Positions 16,088 to 25,312 of a stretch of DNA of 64,000 nucleotides are shown piece by piece; the stretch's first letter is position 1, and every line of letters begins with the position of its first letter. Made by a program: the position numbers and the translations under genes. A model generated the notes under the pieces. That model was not told the origin of the DNA. It was given only the letters and a program-made list of their open reading frames with translations, and did not search any database. This DNA comes from Chloroflexota bacterium (lineage in GTDB: Bacteria; Chloroflexota; Anaerolineae; UBA4142): NCBI GenBank assembly GCA_016219275.1, contig JACRBM010000094.1:1-64000 (forward strand). The letters run 5' to 3'.

Positions 16088-17569
16088 TCAGCGCGCCGCG
16101 CCGCGCCACCAATCGAACAACGCGCCCCAGTCCACATGTCCGTAGAATCCAAACGGGTCGGGTGCGGGAGTCAACTCATCAATCATAAGTTGGGTCACGT
16201 TGTTGTTCACAGTGATGAGCCACAACGATGCGCGCCCTTGTCGGTCCAAGCGCGCGAACAAAATGTAATTGCCATCCGCAGACCAAAGCGGGCGTTCGTC
16301 ACGATAACTCGCATTGTTTGTCACGCGCTGGGGTTCGCGTTCGCCGAACGCGTTCGCAATCCAGATGCGGCGCTGCATCAATTCTTGGAGCGTATCGTCG
16401 CCGATGCTGAGGTTGAGTCGTTGCGGCATCGCGACAAACGCGATCTGCGCGCCGCTCGGCGACCATTGCGGCGCAATCGCCGCGATGCCCGGGGGCGTGA
16501 GTGTTTTGGTCGTCTCGACGCGTTTGTTTGCCCAGGTGCCCGCGCCCAGCCCGCTCGCCACCGCGACGAGATTACGCGAACCGGCGTTCGATCGTGCCGG
16601 GGCGGGCGCGACAAAATCGGCATACGCGAGCGACGCGTCCGCCAAACGCGCGGGCGTCGCCGAATTTTGGTCGGCGCGCGTGGCGAACAGTGGCACGCCG
16701 TCGCTGACGAGCGTCGCGCGCGTCTCACCGTGCCAAAAGAAAATGGATTGATTATCCGGCATCCAACCGCCGAGAATCGCGTCGCCGCGCCGCGCGGGAT
16801 CGCTCACGTATACCTGGGTGCGTTGCGTTGGATTGATGGTGACGAGCCAGATTCCCGCCGCCGCCGAATCGGATTGCAACCATTCGTACGCGATACGCGT
16901 CGCATCGGGACTCCACGCGATTTTGCCCACGCGCCCAAAAGTCGGTTCGTCGGAATGCAGCGCAACCAATGTCGTCAACGTCGCGCTATCCGGGTCGAAC
17001 AGGCGCAAGCCGACGCCTTCACTCACAAACGCGAGTTGATCGCCCAGCGGCGACCACGCGAACGCGTCCACTGTCAAACCCTGGTTCAGCACGCGGGTGC
17101 GATTACCCAAAGTCTCCGCGACCCATAATTGTTTCTGCAAAGTTGTAGCCAAGTCGCGGCAGTTCTCTTGACGCATACTGGGAATTTCGCAGGGCGCAAA
17201 ACGCGGCGTGAGCACCTGGCGCTCTTTGCGAAATGCAACCCAGTCGCCGGAGGACGACCAGCGCGGCTCGCTGTTGCGTCCGTCCGTGGTAACGCGTTCG
17301 AGTTTGGCGTCGCGCAGTGACTTGATCCAAATATCGCCGCCTTGCACGAAAGCGACTTTGCCGAGATTGGGAATCGCGGCGACCGGCGTGGTCAGCGCGG
17401 CGACGCGCGTCGCGAGGATTGCGTTTTCCGCGCGCAACGCGGTGAGCGTCGCGGTCGCGGCGTGATCGGGCGCGGGCGTTTGCTCGATGCCAACTTGAAG
17501 CGTACCACGGCACGCGAGCAACGTGATCAAAAAAAACGCGATCAGCGGAAGCAGAAATCGTTTTGCCAT
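16088..17569 (-). CDS. TolB-like beta-propeller lipoprotein
   Basis: A protein of 493 residues. A lipoprotein signal ends in LITLLAC (Cys20). A short heptad-like Ala/Leu stretch (about 32-60) is followed by WD40-like/PD40 propeller units of the TolB type, for example EPRWSSSGDWVAF, FAWSPLGDQLAFVSE, IAWSPDATRIAYEW, PQWSPSGAQIAFVA and PLWSADGNYILFAR. It is probably anchored on the outer face of the membrane as a binding or sensing scaffold. I chose the ATG at 17569 because it begins the signal peptide; the longer frame to 17635 adds an arginine-rich stretch. It follows the two-component genes on the same strand by 83 nt and may be their partner. Confidence 0.8.
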   Translation of the reverse strand: MAKRFLLPLIAFFLITLLACRGTLQVGIEQTPAPDHAATATLTALRAENAILATRVAALTTPVAAIPNLGKVAFVQGGDIWIKSLRDAKLERVTTDGRNSEPRWSSSGDWVAFRKERQVLTPRFAPCEIPSMRQENCRDLATTLQKQLWVAETLGNRTRVLNQGLTVDAFAWSPLGDQLAFVSEGVGLRLFDPDSATLTTLVALHSDEPTFGRVGKIAWSPDATRIAYEWLQSDSAAAGIWLVTINPTQRTQVYVSDPARRGDAILGGWMPDNQSIFFWHGETRATLVSDGVPLFATRADQNSATPARLADASLAYADFVAPAPARSNAGSRNLVAVASGLGAGTWANKRVETTKTLTPPGIAAIAPQWSPSGAQIAFVAMPQRLNLSIGDDTLQELMQRRIWIANAFGEREPQRVTNNASYRDERPLWSADGNYILFARLDRQGRASLWLITVNNNVTQLMIDELTPAPDPFGFYGHVDWGALFDWWRGAAR

Positions 17570-17652
17570 TACAGTGATTGTACGCGATGTACTTGTCGCG
17601 CGTATCGCGCGGTCGTCGCGATTCGGTTGCAGCATGTTACGTTTTCGTCACA

Positions 17653-18549
17653 TTACCGCGCAACCGGCAGGCGCACGGTGACGACCGTGCCTTGCCCAAG
17701 GCGACTGCGAATGTTCAGCGTGCCGCTGTGGCGATGGACAATCGCGCGGACGATGGCGAGTCCCAGCCCGCTGCCGGCAACACCTTTCGCGGTCGCGCCG
17801 CGATACAATTCTTCTTCGAGGTGGGGCAGTTCATCTTCGCTGATGCCGGGTCCGGTGTCGGCGACCTCGATGGCGACGAATGCGCCGTCCTCAAACGCGC
17901 GCACTTCGATTTTGTCTTGCGGACGACTGAACTTGATCGCGTTTTCGACGAGGTTGTGGAACGCAATGAGCAACAAATCGCGATCACCCGCAATGTGCGA
18001 GAGGGGCCAAGGCGTTTGAAAGAGGTTGAGCGTGAGGACGCGGTTCGTGCGGGACGCGTCATCTTGTTCGAGCGCGATCAATTCGGAAAGCAAGTCCGCC
18101 AAATTCACCGGCTCTTGTTCGAGCGGGTGGGTCTCGATGTCCGCCAGTTTACGCAGATCCCCGCTCAAGCGCGCTAAACGATCAACTTGTCCGTGGATCG
18201 TTTGCAGCGCGGGATGGTCTTCGCGCCCGTTGAGGTTGGCGAGACCGGCGCGAATCGCGGTCAGCGGATTTTTGATTTCGTGATCGAGACGGCGCATAAA
18301 TCGGCGATGCGCTTCGGCTTGCGATGCTTCGACCGCGTGTACCGCGCGTGTGGTGCGGCGAGTCAGTGCGCGACGCCCCAGGATGACCAGCGCGATGATT
18401 ACACTTGCGCCGAGTCCGGCGGCAAGAACGAGCGTGCCCAGGTCGGCGCGCACGTACACGACCGGATTGGCGAACCAGCCGGATTGCCACGCGAGCGCGA
18501 ACGCGAGCGCAGACAATGCCGGGGCGAGCGCCCACGCGGACTTGCTCAT
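17653..18549 (-). CDS. Sensor histidine kinase with short membrane sensor
   Basis: A protein of 298 residues. Two membrane segments (about 5-25 and 38-58) are joined by only a dozen residues, so there is no outside sensor domain. The HisKA box is MRRLDHEIKNPLTAIRAG (about 90-107). The ATPase domain has N-box HNLVENAIKFS, G1 VADTGPGISEDELP and G2 GSGLGLAIVRAIV. Such intramembrane-sensing kinases often work with a membrane or lipoprotein partner. The ATG overlaps the response-regulator stop by four bases (ATGA). Confidence 0.92.
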   Translation of the reverse strand: MSKSAWALAPALSALAFALAWQSGWFANPVVYVRADLGTLVLAAGLGASVIIALVILGRRALTRRTTRAVHAVEASQAEAHRRFMRRLDHEIKNPLTAIRAGLANLNGREDHPALQTIHGQVDRLARLSGDLRKLADIETHPLEQEPVNLADLLSELIALEQDDASRTNRVLTLNLFQTPWPLSHIAGDRDLLLIAFHNLVENAIKFSRPQDKIEVRAFEDGAFVAIEVADTGPGISEDELPHLEEELYRGATAKGVAGSGLGLAIVRAIVHRHSGTLNIRSRLGQGTVVTVRLPVAR

Positions 18550-19271
18550 CCGCCAACCTCGACCACGCCGACAAAGCGGTAGCCCTGACCGATCGCAGTT
18601 TCGATGTACCGCGGCGTCTCTGCGTCATCGTCGAGCGCGCGGCGCAATTCCGCGATGCGTGTATCCACCGCGCGCGTCGCCGCCGGATAATCCCAGCCCC
18701 ACACCGCGTCGAGCAAACGTTCGCGGCTAAGTACCTCGTCGGGATGGAGCATCAAGTATTCGAGCGTCGAGATGGCTTTCGCAGTGAGCATTACTTCTTG
18801 TCCCGCGATCAACGCGCGGCGCGTTTGCCGGTCGAGCGCCAGGACGCCGCAGCGCAAGATGCGCGCGCCGGCGAGCGAAGGCGCGCCCGTGCGCGCGCGG
18901 CGCAATACCGCGCGGATCCGCGCGACGAGTTCGTACGGCTCGAACGGTTTGTTGAGGTAATCGTCTGCGCCTTCGTCGAGCGCGAGCGCGCGTTCGGTCG
19001 GCGAGCCGACCTGAGTCAACAGAATCACCGGCGTGGGGTTGCCCTCTTGGCGCAAGCGGCGCAAGACTTGACGACCGTCGAGGCGCGGCATCAACACATC
19101 GAGCACGATCAAATCGGCGCGGAAATCAGCCAGCGCGCGCAATGCCTTTTCGCCGTCCTCCGCGACGCGCACGCAAAACCCGGCGCGTTCGAGAAACGGC
19201 GCAAGGTTCGCGGTGATGGCTTGCTCGTCGTCCGCGAGCAAAATTCGCCAGGTCGTTTTCTTGTCGCTCAT
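18546..19271 (-). CDS. OmpR/PhoB-family response regulator
   Basis: A regulator of 241 residues. The receiver domain has the acidic pair LLADDEQ, phospho-acceptor Asp in LIVLDVLMPRLDG, the Thr position in VILLTQVGS and Lys in YLNKPFEP. The C-terminal winged helix has the Trans_reg_C pattern (LTAKAISTLEYLMLHPDEVL, then AVWGWDY and VDTRIAELRRAL). I chose the ATG at 19271 because the receiver begins there; the longer frame to 19352 adds an unrelated stretch. It leads the kinase gene in one operon. Target genes cannot be told from the window. Confidence 0.93.
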   Translation of the reverse strand: MSDKKTTWRILLADDEQAITANLAPFLERAGFCVRVAEDGEKALRALADFRADLIVLDVLMPRLDGRQVLRRLRQEGNPTPVILLTQVGSPTERALALDEGADDYLNKPFEPYELVARIRAVLRRARTGAPSLAGARILRCGVLALDRQTRRALIAGQEVMLTAKAISTLEYLMLHPDEVLSRERLLDAVWGWDYPAATRAVDTRIAELRRALDDDAETPRYIETAIGQGYRFVGVVEVGG

Positions 19272-19478
19272 CGCAATCTCTTTCGATTTGGTATGGCTAG
19301 TTTCCAACCTGCCCGACATTATACTCGATTTCTCGAAAATGCAATCGGACAAATCGAAAAACGAAAATCCAAAACCCTGTGCAAAGGTTGAACGGCAATC
19401 ATATTTGATTTACCGTCAAAACATTCGCAGGTTGAGTGTTCCAAAATTTTGACGCACATCCCCGAAACGCCGGGTTGT

Positions 19479-19507
19479 TTGCCAATCCGCGTACTTGATG
19501 ATAAAAT
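19479..19507 (+). promoter_or_regulatory. Promoter at the start of the surface-glycosylation cluster
   Basis: TTGCCA (19479-19484), a 17-nt spacer and TAAAAT (19502-19507), 33 nt before the first gene, whose ATG has TTGGAG 6-7 nt upstream. It lies in the divergent gap with the response-regulator gene. Confidence 0.6.
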
Positions 19508-19540
19508 AGCCGCGTTACGATTGACACCGATTGGAGACCC

Positions 19541-20533
19541 ATGCTCAAGTCACCGCGCTTTTGGATTGGCATTCTCATCAGTTTAATTTGTCTCTACTTT
19601 GCGTTTCAGGGAATCAAGTTCGATCAATTACTCGACGCGCTCGTCGGGATCAATTACTTTTGGATCGTCGTCGCCTCACTGGTGTTTCTGGTCAGTTTCG
19701 CGATGCGCGTTTTGCGTTGGCAGATTTTATTTTCGCCGTTGCGTCTCCGCACGGTCAATGTCTTTCACGCGCTAAACGTGGGCTACTTGTTGAGCAATAT
19801 TCTGCCGGCGCGCTTGGGCGATGTGGCGCGCGCGTACTTGATCGGCGAACTGGAAGACGTCAGCAAAGCGCGCGCGCTCTCAACCGTCGTCGTCGAACGA
19901 CTGAGCGATGGGCTGACTGTTGTGTTGTTGCTATCGGTGACCGCGTTGTTCGTCCCGAACATTCCGGAACAAGCGCAACAGGGCGCGGTGGCGACAGCCA
20001 TCGCCGGGATTGCGGGGATTACATTTCTTTTGGTCTTGTCGTTCAACAAAGAACGCGGGCTGAGTTTGTTGCATCGTCTTGTTGCTCCCATCAAACCGCT
20101 GCAGCATCCCAAGTTGTGGGAAATTCTCGAGTCCTTGATTGATGGTTTTGCAGTTCTGCGTTCGCCCAAAGCGGTGCTGGGTGTGGGTGTGTTCGCGGTG
20201 CTGGCGTGGGTGCTCGGCGGACTGACCTTTTGGATCACCTCGCTCGCGACGAACTCGAACATTCCGGTGACTGCCGCGTTCTTGGTGATGACGGCGACTT
20301 CGCTAATGGTCGTCATCCCATCGTCCCCTGGGTATGTAGGTGTGTTTCATGCCGGCGCGGTATTCCTCCTGACAACCGTGTTCAAGGTGGATCAGACCAT
20401 CGCGCTGTCTTATGCGATAGTCATCCATGCTTTGATGTACATCTGGATCATTATTCTCGGTGCGTTTTCGATGTGGCGCGAAGGCATTTCGATGAGTTCA
20501 CTGCAAAAGATGCAAGTGCCTGAAACCAAGTGA
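19541..20533 (+). CDS. UPF0104/LPG_synthase_TM flippase-like membrane protein (left end of cluster)
   Basis: A polytopic protein of 330 residues with about eight membrane helices. It shows the family pattern around NVGYLLSNILPARLGDVARAYLIG (residues about 83-106), then TVVVERLSDGLTVVLL, and MVVIPSSPGYVGVFHAGAVFL near the C-terminus. This domain occurs in MprF (lysyl-PG flipping) and in AglD-type proteins of archaeal glycosylation. Here it most likely helps move or use a lipid-linked sugar. A paralogue closes the cluster at 41396-42460. Confidence 0.88.
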   Translation: MLKSPRFWIGILISLICLYFAFQGIKFDQLLDALVGINYFWIVVASLVFLVSFAMRVLRWQILFSPLRLRTVNVFHALNVGYLLSNILPARLGDVARAYLIGELEDVSKARALSTVVVERLSDGLTVVLLLSVTALFVPNIPEQAQQGAVATAIAGIAGITFLLVLSFNKERGLSLLHRLVAPIKPLQHPKLWEILESLIDGFAVLRSPKAVLGVGVFAVLAWVLGGLTFWITSLATNSNIPVTAAFLVMTATSLMVVIPSSPGYVGVFHAGAVFLLTTVFKVDQTIALSYAIVIHALMYIWIIILGAFSMWREGISMSSLQKMQVPETK

Positions 20534-20545
20534 CGTCCTTGCCAT

Positions 20546-20607
20546 CCTTGCGAAGGTTGCGAAAGCGACGGTTATTAATTCAACGCACCGTTCGAACCTT
20601 CGCAAGG
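20546..20607. repeat. CCTTGCGAAGGTT...AACCTTCGCAAGG palindrome, copy 1
   Basis: Thirteen-base terminal inverted repeats flank about 36 bases of unrelated spacer. A second copy with the same arms and a longer spacer is at 50643-50734. Both lie in intergenic gaps within operons. Confidence 0.85.
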
Positions 20608-20647
20608 TTGAGCGGCAACGAAACCAAAGCGTAACGGAGATTCGACG

Positions 20648-21670
20648 TTGGGCAAGATTCTCATCACCGGCGGGTGCGGCTTTATCGGCAGCAATTTGAT
20701 GGATCGTTTGTTGACGCGCGGTGAGCACGCGGTCGCGTTCGACAATCTCTCGCGGCGCGGCGCGCTCAAGAACGAAGCATGGTTGCGCGACAAGCACGGC
20801 GCAAAATTCGAATTGATTCGCGGCGACATCCGCGACGCCCGCGTGCTCGCCGATGCGGCGCGCGATGCCGACATTATTTTTCATCTCGCCGCGCAGGTTG
20901 CGGTGACGACCTCGGTTGCCGACCCGCGCGAAGATTTCGAGATCAACGCGTTCGGCACGTTCAACGCGCTCGAAGCCGCGCGTGCGTCGGGACGCAATCC
21001 GATTTTCATTTTCGCGTCCACGAACAAGGTGTACGGCGGCATGGACGATGTAACCGTCGTCGAACGCGCGACGCGGTACGCGTTTCGCGATTTGCCGAAT
21101 GGCGTGACCGAGCATCAGCCGCTCGATTTCCACTCGCCCTACGGGTGCAGCAAAGGCGCGGCAGATCAATACGTGCGCGATTATCACCGCATTTACGGAT
21201 TACGCACGGTCGTGTTTCGTCAGTCCGCGATTTACGGCACGCGACAATTCGGCGTCGAAGACCAGGGCTGGCTCGCGTGGTTTGTCATCGCGGCGGTGCT
21301 GGGAAAGCCGATCACGATTTTCGGCGATGGCAAGCAAGTGCGCGATATGCTCTACGTGGACGATTTGCTCGATGCGTACGACGCGGCGGTCGCGCGAATT
21401 GATCGCGTTGCCGGGCAGGTCTACAACATGGGCGGCGGCGCGGGCAACACGATTTCGGTGTGGACGGAATTTTGCCCGATGCTCGAAAAATTACTTGGCA
21501 AGCCAATCCCGGTTGGGCGCGGCGATTGGCGACCCGGCGATCAACGCGTGTGTGTGTACGATTGCTCTCAAGCCGCGCGCGAATTGGATTGGCGCGCGCA
21601 CGTACCGGTCGAAGTTGGCGTCGCCCGGTTGTACGCGTGGGTGAAAGAGAACGCCGCATTGTTTGATTAA
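20648..21670 (+). CDS. NAD-dependent nucleotide-sugar epimerase (CDP-paratose 2-epimerase-like)
   Basis: An extended SDR protein of 340 residues. It has the glycine motif TGGCGFIGSN at the N-terminus, FDNLSRRGA, a catalytic STNKVYG (Thr in place of the usual second Ser/Thr), and YGCSKGAADQY with the YxxxK dyad. The phrase GVEDQGWLAWFVIAAVLGKP is characteristic of the CDP-paratose/tyvelose epimerase subgroup. Exact substrate is inference. It starts with TTG at 20648, with a GGAG site about 11 nt upstream. It supplies an activated sugar for the transferases downstream. Confidence 0.85.
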   Translation: MGKILITGGCGFIGSNLMDRLLTRGEHAVAFDNLSRRGALKNEAWLRDKHGAKFELIRGDIRDARVLADAARDADIIFHLAAQVAVTTSVADPREDFEINAFGTFNALEAARASGRNPIFIFASTNKVYGGMDDVTVVERATRYAFRDLPNGVTEHQPLDFHSPYGCSKGAADQYVRDYHRIYGLRTVVFRQSAIYGTRQFGVEDQGWLAWFVIAAVLGKPITIFGDGKQVRDMLYVDDLLDAYDAAVARIDRVAGQVYNMGGGAGNTISVWTEFCPMLEKLLGKPIPVGRGDWRPGDQRVCVYDCSQAARELDWRAHVPVEVGVARLYAWVKENAALFD

Positions 21671-21683
21671 GGCGGAGAAAGCC

Positions 21684-22013
21684 ATGTCAGCCGTGGCAGT
21701 AAAAAGCGCTCTGTTGAACGTCGCAAAAAAATTCGGCGATGTAGATACCGTGATTGCCGACGCGTTACGCCGTTACGCGATTGATCGGTGCGTCGAGCGG
21801 ATCGAATCCGCGCGCGCGAGAATCCGTGGCTATGAAAAAAAATACGGCGTCGAGTACGCGGTGTTCGCACGCCAAGTTCAAACCGACGCGAAATTTCTGC
21901 GCCGCGTCGAAACGAAAAATTCCTTGTGGGAAGAAGATGCGCTCGAATGGAAATATCGTTTGGACGAGGTCGAAGAGTGGACGGCGACGCTCGAAAACAT
22001 TTTGAAGCGGTAA
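21684..22013 (+). CDS. Small helical protein of unknown function
   Basis: A charged, mostly helical protein of 109 residues. It has an RYAIDRCVERIESARARIRG segment, then YEKKYGVEYAVFARQV and an acidic end (SLWEEDALEWKYRLDEVEEW). The pattern of a short helical start, a 'YEKKYGV' turn and an acidic tail resembles small antitoxin-like proteins seen next to nuclease-type toxins, but no toxin is intact here (see 22042). I chose the ATG at 21684, with GGAG 7 nt upstream, rather than the ATG at 21663, which overlaps the epimerase gene. Confidence 0.6.
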   Translation: MSAVAVKSALLNVAKKFGDVDTVIADALRRYAIDRCVERIESARARIRGYEKKYGVEYAVFARQVQTDAKFLRRVETKNSLWEEDALEWKYRLDEVEEWTATLENILKR

Positions 22014-22041
22014 TCCCAAAAAAGTTGAGCCGACCTAAGAA

Positions 22042-22095
22042 ATGGATGTAGCGCGATTTCTAAATTATCTTGAAACCTTTGTGGATATTGGATGA
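22042..22095 (+). CDS. 17-codon mini-frame before the glycosyltransferase
   Basis: ATG at 22042 opens MDVARFLNYLETFVDIG and stops by a TGA overlapping the glycosyltransferase ATG (ATGA). It could be a leader giving translational coupling, or the remnant of a partner gene of the preceding small protein. There is no strong ribosome site, so coding status is doubtful. Confidence 0.25.
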   Translation: MDVARFLNYLETFVDIG

Positions 22096-23234
22096 AGATT
22101 CTCATTGCTCTGACGTATTATCGTCCTCATATTAGTGGTTTGACCATCTATGTCGAGCGGTTAGCCAGTGCGCTGGCTCGACAAGGGCATCAGGTTACAG
22201 TTCTCACCTCGCGTTTCGATCAGTCGCTTGCGCCGCGCGAAACCGTGGACGGCGTGACGGTGATTCGCCATCCGGTCGCGTTTAAACTGAGCAAAGGCGC
22301 GATCATGCCCGGCTTTTTGTCGCACGCGTTCGCGTTGATGTTACAGCATGATGTCGTGAGCGTGCACCTGCCCCAAGCCGAAGGTGGACCGCTCGCGTTG
22401 CTGGGACGCGTGGCGCGCAAGCCGGTCGTGTTGACCTACCATTGCGATTTGCAATTGCCGCCCGGCGTCGTCAATCGCGTGGTGGATCGGATGGTGTTCA
22501 CGTCGAACGTGATGGCAGGCATGTTCGCGCGGCGCATCGTCGCGTACACCAAAGATTACGCGGTCAATTCGCCGCTGCTCTCGCGGTTTATGAGTAAGAT
22601 CGCAGTGATCTATCCGCCGGTCGAAATGCCGCCGCCCGACCCGCGCGCGGTCGCCGTACTCAAACAGCGTTATCACGCCGAGAGCAATTGCGTCGTCGGG
22701 TTTGCCGCGCGCTTTGCCGCCGAAAAAGGAATTGACTATCTCATCGAAGCGATTCCGCTCGTCGCGGAAAAATGTTCGTCGGTAAAGTTTTTGCTCGCGG
22801 GCGAAACGCTCAAAGTGATCGGCGAAAATGTCTGGGAACGTCTACAACCGCAGATCGAACACAATCGCCAGTACATCGAAATCCTGGGTGCGATTCCCAA
22901 TCGCGAGATGGGAAATTTTTTCGGCGCGTGCGATGTGCTGACCATTCCCAGTATCAACTCGACCGAGTCGTTTGGGTTGGTCCAAGTCGAAGCGATGTTG
23001 AGCGGCTGTCCGGTGGTCGCGTCGAATTTGCCCGGCGTGCGCGAACCGGTGCGCGTGACGGGAATGGGCGAAATCGTCCCGATCATGGACGCGCGCGCGC
23101 TGGCGGACGCGCTGGTCCAGGTCATCGCAAACAAGGCGCGTTACGTGCGACCGCGCGCGGAGATCGAAGCGATCTTTTCGCTTGAGACGACGGTCGCGGC
23201 GTACGAAAAATTATTTAGCGAATTGATTCGGTAG
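22092..23234 (+). CDS. GT4-family glycosyltransferase
   Basis: A GT-B glycosyltransferase of 380 residues. The N-terminal half begins MKILIALTYYRPHISGLTIY, typical of GT4 (Gly-rich donor side LTIYVERLASALARQGHQV). The C-terminal half has the Glycos_transf_1 fold with FAARFAAEKGIDYLIEA and the EX7E-type motif in NSTESFGLVQVEAMLSGCPV. It probably adds a sugar to a lipid carrier or glycan on the cytoplasmic side. The next gene begins one base after its stop. Confidence 0.9.
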   Translation: MKILIALTYYRPHISGLTIYVERLASALARQGHQVTVLTSRFDQSLAPRETVDGVTVIRHPVAFKLSKGAIMPGFLSHAFALMLQHDVVSVHLPQAEGGPLALLGRVARKPVVLTYHCDLQLPPGVVNRVVDRMVFTSNVMAGMFARRIVAYTKDYAVNSPLLSRFMSKIAVIYPPVEMPPPDPRAVAVLKQRYHAESNCVVGFAARFAAEKGIDYLIEAIPLVAEKCSSVKFLLAGETLKVIGENVWERLQPQIEHNRQYIEILGAIPNREMGNFFGACDVLTIPSINSTESFGLVQVEAMLSGCPVVASNLPGVREPVRVTGMGEIVPIMDARALADALVQVIANKARYVRPRAEIEAIFSLETTVAAYEKLFSELIR

Positions 23235-23235
23235 C

Positions 23236-25308
23236 ATGGTAGAGTCCACCTCGAAACAACCGCCGCGCGTATCCGCGTGGCTCGCGCTGTTCGCGCTCGG
23301 CGCGTTGGCGCTGGCGATTCTTGCCCAGTTCGGCTACACCGTTCTTCACAACGGTTTTGCCGCGCTCGCGCTGTTTGCCGCCGCGTTGGGCTTGTGGCTC
23401 GTCGTGTTGTGGACCGATCGCGACCCTGCCAGTCCGCGTGTCACCGCGCGCGCGTTCGCCGCGCCGGCGCGCCGGCGCGTGAACATGACCTTCGCGGCGA
23501 GCGCCGTCGTGCTCGCGCTCATCACCTTTTTGCTTTCGGGTGATAACGAATTTACGCCGGACAATGTGCTCGCGTGGGGGTTGAGCATCGCGCTGTTTCT
23601 CTACGCGTTTTGGGAACCGGAAAAATCGTTGACGGAATGGCGGGATGCAATCGCGCAGACATGGCAGAACGCGCGCGCGCGTTTTTCCGCCGGCGTGTTT
23701 CTTTCCTGGCAGACGCTCGCGCTCGGCGCGATTTTGCTCGTTGCCGCGTGCTCGATGTTCTATCGGCTCGGCGAGACGCCGAGCGAAATGACGAGCGATC
23801 ACGCGGAAAAAATTCTGGGTGTTGGCGAAATTTTGAACGGCGCGCGTCCGATCTTTCTGACGATCGGTCCGGGACGCGAGCCGATCCTCGCGTACCTCAC
23901 CGCCGCGTACGTATCCTTGACCGACAAACCGCTCGACTTTGCCGCGCTCAAATGGGGCACCGCGCTGGGCGGCATCCTCGTCGTGTTCGTCACGTTTCTC
24001 CTCGCGCGCGAATTGTTCGACGACCGCGTCGCGCTGATTGCCGCCGCGCTCACGGCGATGAGCAAGTGGTTGATGATCGTCGCGCACATCGGCTTTCGTT
24101 CGACGTTCACGCCGCTGTTCACCGCGCTGACCGCGTTGTTTCTTTTGCGCGCGCTCAAGTTTCAAAAACGCAACGATTTCTTGATCGCGGGCGTGTGTCT
24201 CGGCGCGGGGTTGTACAGTTACAACGCGTTCCGACTCGCGCCGGTGATGGTCGCGTTCTTTTTCGTGTGGTGGCTCGCGGTCGAGCGCAACGTGCGCGTC
24301 ACCGAGTGGCGACGGTACGCGACGAATGTAGCGGTGTTGGTCGCGCTGGCGATCATCGTGTTCATGCCGCTCGGTCGCTACATGAGCGATCATCCCGAAG
24401 CGTCCTGGTATCGGGTGTTGACGCGCATGGGCACGACGGAACGGTCGTTTGAGGAGAATCCGTTCGTCATTTTCGCGGACAATGTCAAGAACGTCGTGCT
24501 GATGTTCAACGTGACCGGCGATGTCGCCTGGCCCAACAATCTGCCGAACGATCCCGCGCTCGACATCGTGACAGGCGGAATTTTCGCGCTCGGCGTGTTC
24601 ACCGCGTTCTACCGCATCGCGCGGCAGCGCGAAATGATGTACGCGCATGTGCTCATCGCGTTGTTCGTGATGCTGATGCCGTCCGCGTTGAGCATCGCGT
24701 TCCCGGTCGAAAATCCCGGCAACATTCGCGCGCTGGGCGCATTGCCGTTCGTGATGATCATTGCTGCCGCGCCGCTCGCGCTGTTGTGGCGTCGGTTGGG
24801 CGATGCGCCCGGCGCGTTCGCACGTTGGCAAGCCGTCGGTGTGCTCGCGATTATTTTGCTAGTGATCTTGTTCGCGAACTATCGGCGCTATTTCGTGCAA
24901 TACGACGCCAGTTATCGTTCGTCGGCGGGGAACGCGTCCGAAGTCGCGGCGACGGTGCGTGCGTTTGCGAACAGCGTCGGCGATACGCAACACGCCTGGA
25001 TCATGCTGTATCCGCATTGGATTGACACGCGTAGCGTCGCGATCGCGCTGGGTGAAATGGACTGGCAGGATCACACTTTGCCCGATGCGAACGCGGCGCA
25101 AATGCGGATGACTGATGACGCGAACAAGTTATTTATTTTGAACACGAACGACCACGCAAACCTGACGCGCCTGAGCGAGATTTATCCGGACGCGCAGGTG
25201 CGCGTCTATCGCTCGCAAACACCGAACCGCGATTTTTTGTTGGTGTTTGTGCCAGGCGCGAATGCCTCGTCGGATTGGTTGGGCAGTCTCAAGCAGGTGC
25301 AACGGTGA
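23236..25308 (+). CDS. GT39/PMT-like membrane glycosyltransferase
   Basis: A polytopic protein of 690 residues, GT-C fold. Four N-terminal helices (up to about residue 120) precede the canonical start of the family. The catalytic acidic motif appears as EMTSDHAEKILG (about residue 187), and the second loop has RSTFTPLFTALTALFLLRAL. The C-terminal soluble part (about 560-690) carries LNTNDHANLTRLSEIYPD. It uses a polyprenyl-phosphate sugar as donor outside the membrane. The acceptor is unknown. The extra helices at the start are unusual for PMT-type enzymes. Confidence 0.85.
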   Translation: MVESTSKQPPRVSAWLALFALGALALAILAQFGYTVLHNGFAALALFAAALGLWLVVLWTDRDPASPRVTARAFAAPARRRVNMTFAASAVVLALITFLLSGDNEFTPDNVLAWGLSIALFLYAFWEPEKSLTEWRDAIAQTWQNARARFSAGVFLSWQTLALGAILLVAACSMFYRLGETPSEMTSDHAEKILGVGEILNGARPIFLTIGPGREPILAYLTAAYVSLTDKPLDFAALKWGTALGGILVVFVTFLLARELFDDRVALIAAALTAMSKWLMIVAHIGFRSTFTPLFTALTALFLLRALKFQKRNDFLIAGVCLGAGLYSYNAFRLAPVMVAFFFVWWLAVERNVRVTEWRRYATNVAVLVALAIIVFMPLGRYMSDHPEASWYRVLTRMGTTERSFEENPFVIFADNVKNVVLMFNVTGDVAWPNNLPNDPALDIVTGGIFALGVFTAFYRIARQREMMYAHVLIALFVMLMPSALSIAFPVENPGNIRALGALPFVMIIAAAPLALLWRRLGDAPGAFARWQAVGVLAIILLVILFANYRRYFVQYDASYRSSAGNASEVAATVRAFANSVGDTQHAWIMLYPHWIDTRSVAIALGEMDWQDHTLPDANAAQMRMTDDANKLFILNTNDHANLTRLSEIYPDAQVRVYRSQTPNRDFLLVFVPGANASSDWLGSLKQVQR

Positions 25309-25312
25309 TGCG

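Noticed and set aside
20648-21670. UDP-glucose 4-epimerase (GalE)
   Set aside because: The GVEDQGWLAWF block and the STNKVYG active site fit the CDP-paratose/tyvelose subgroup better than GalE.
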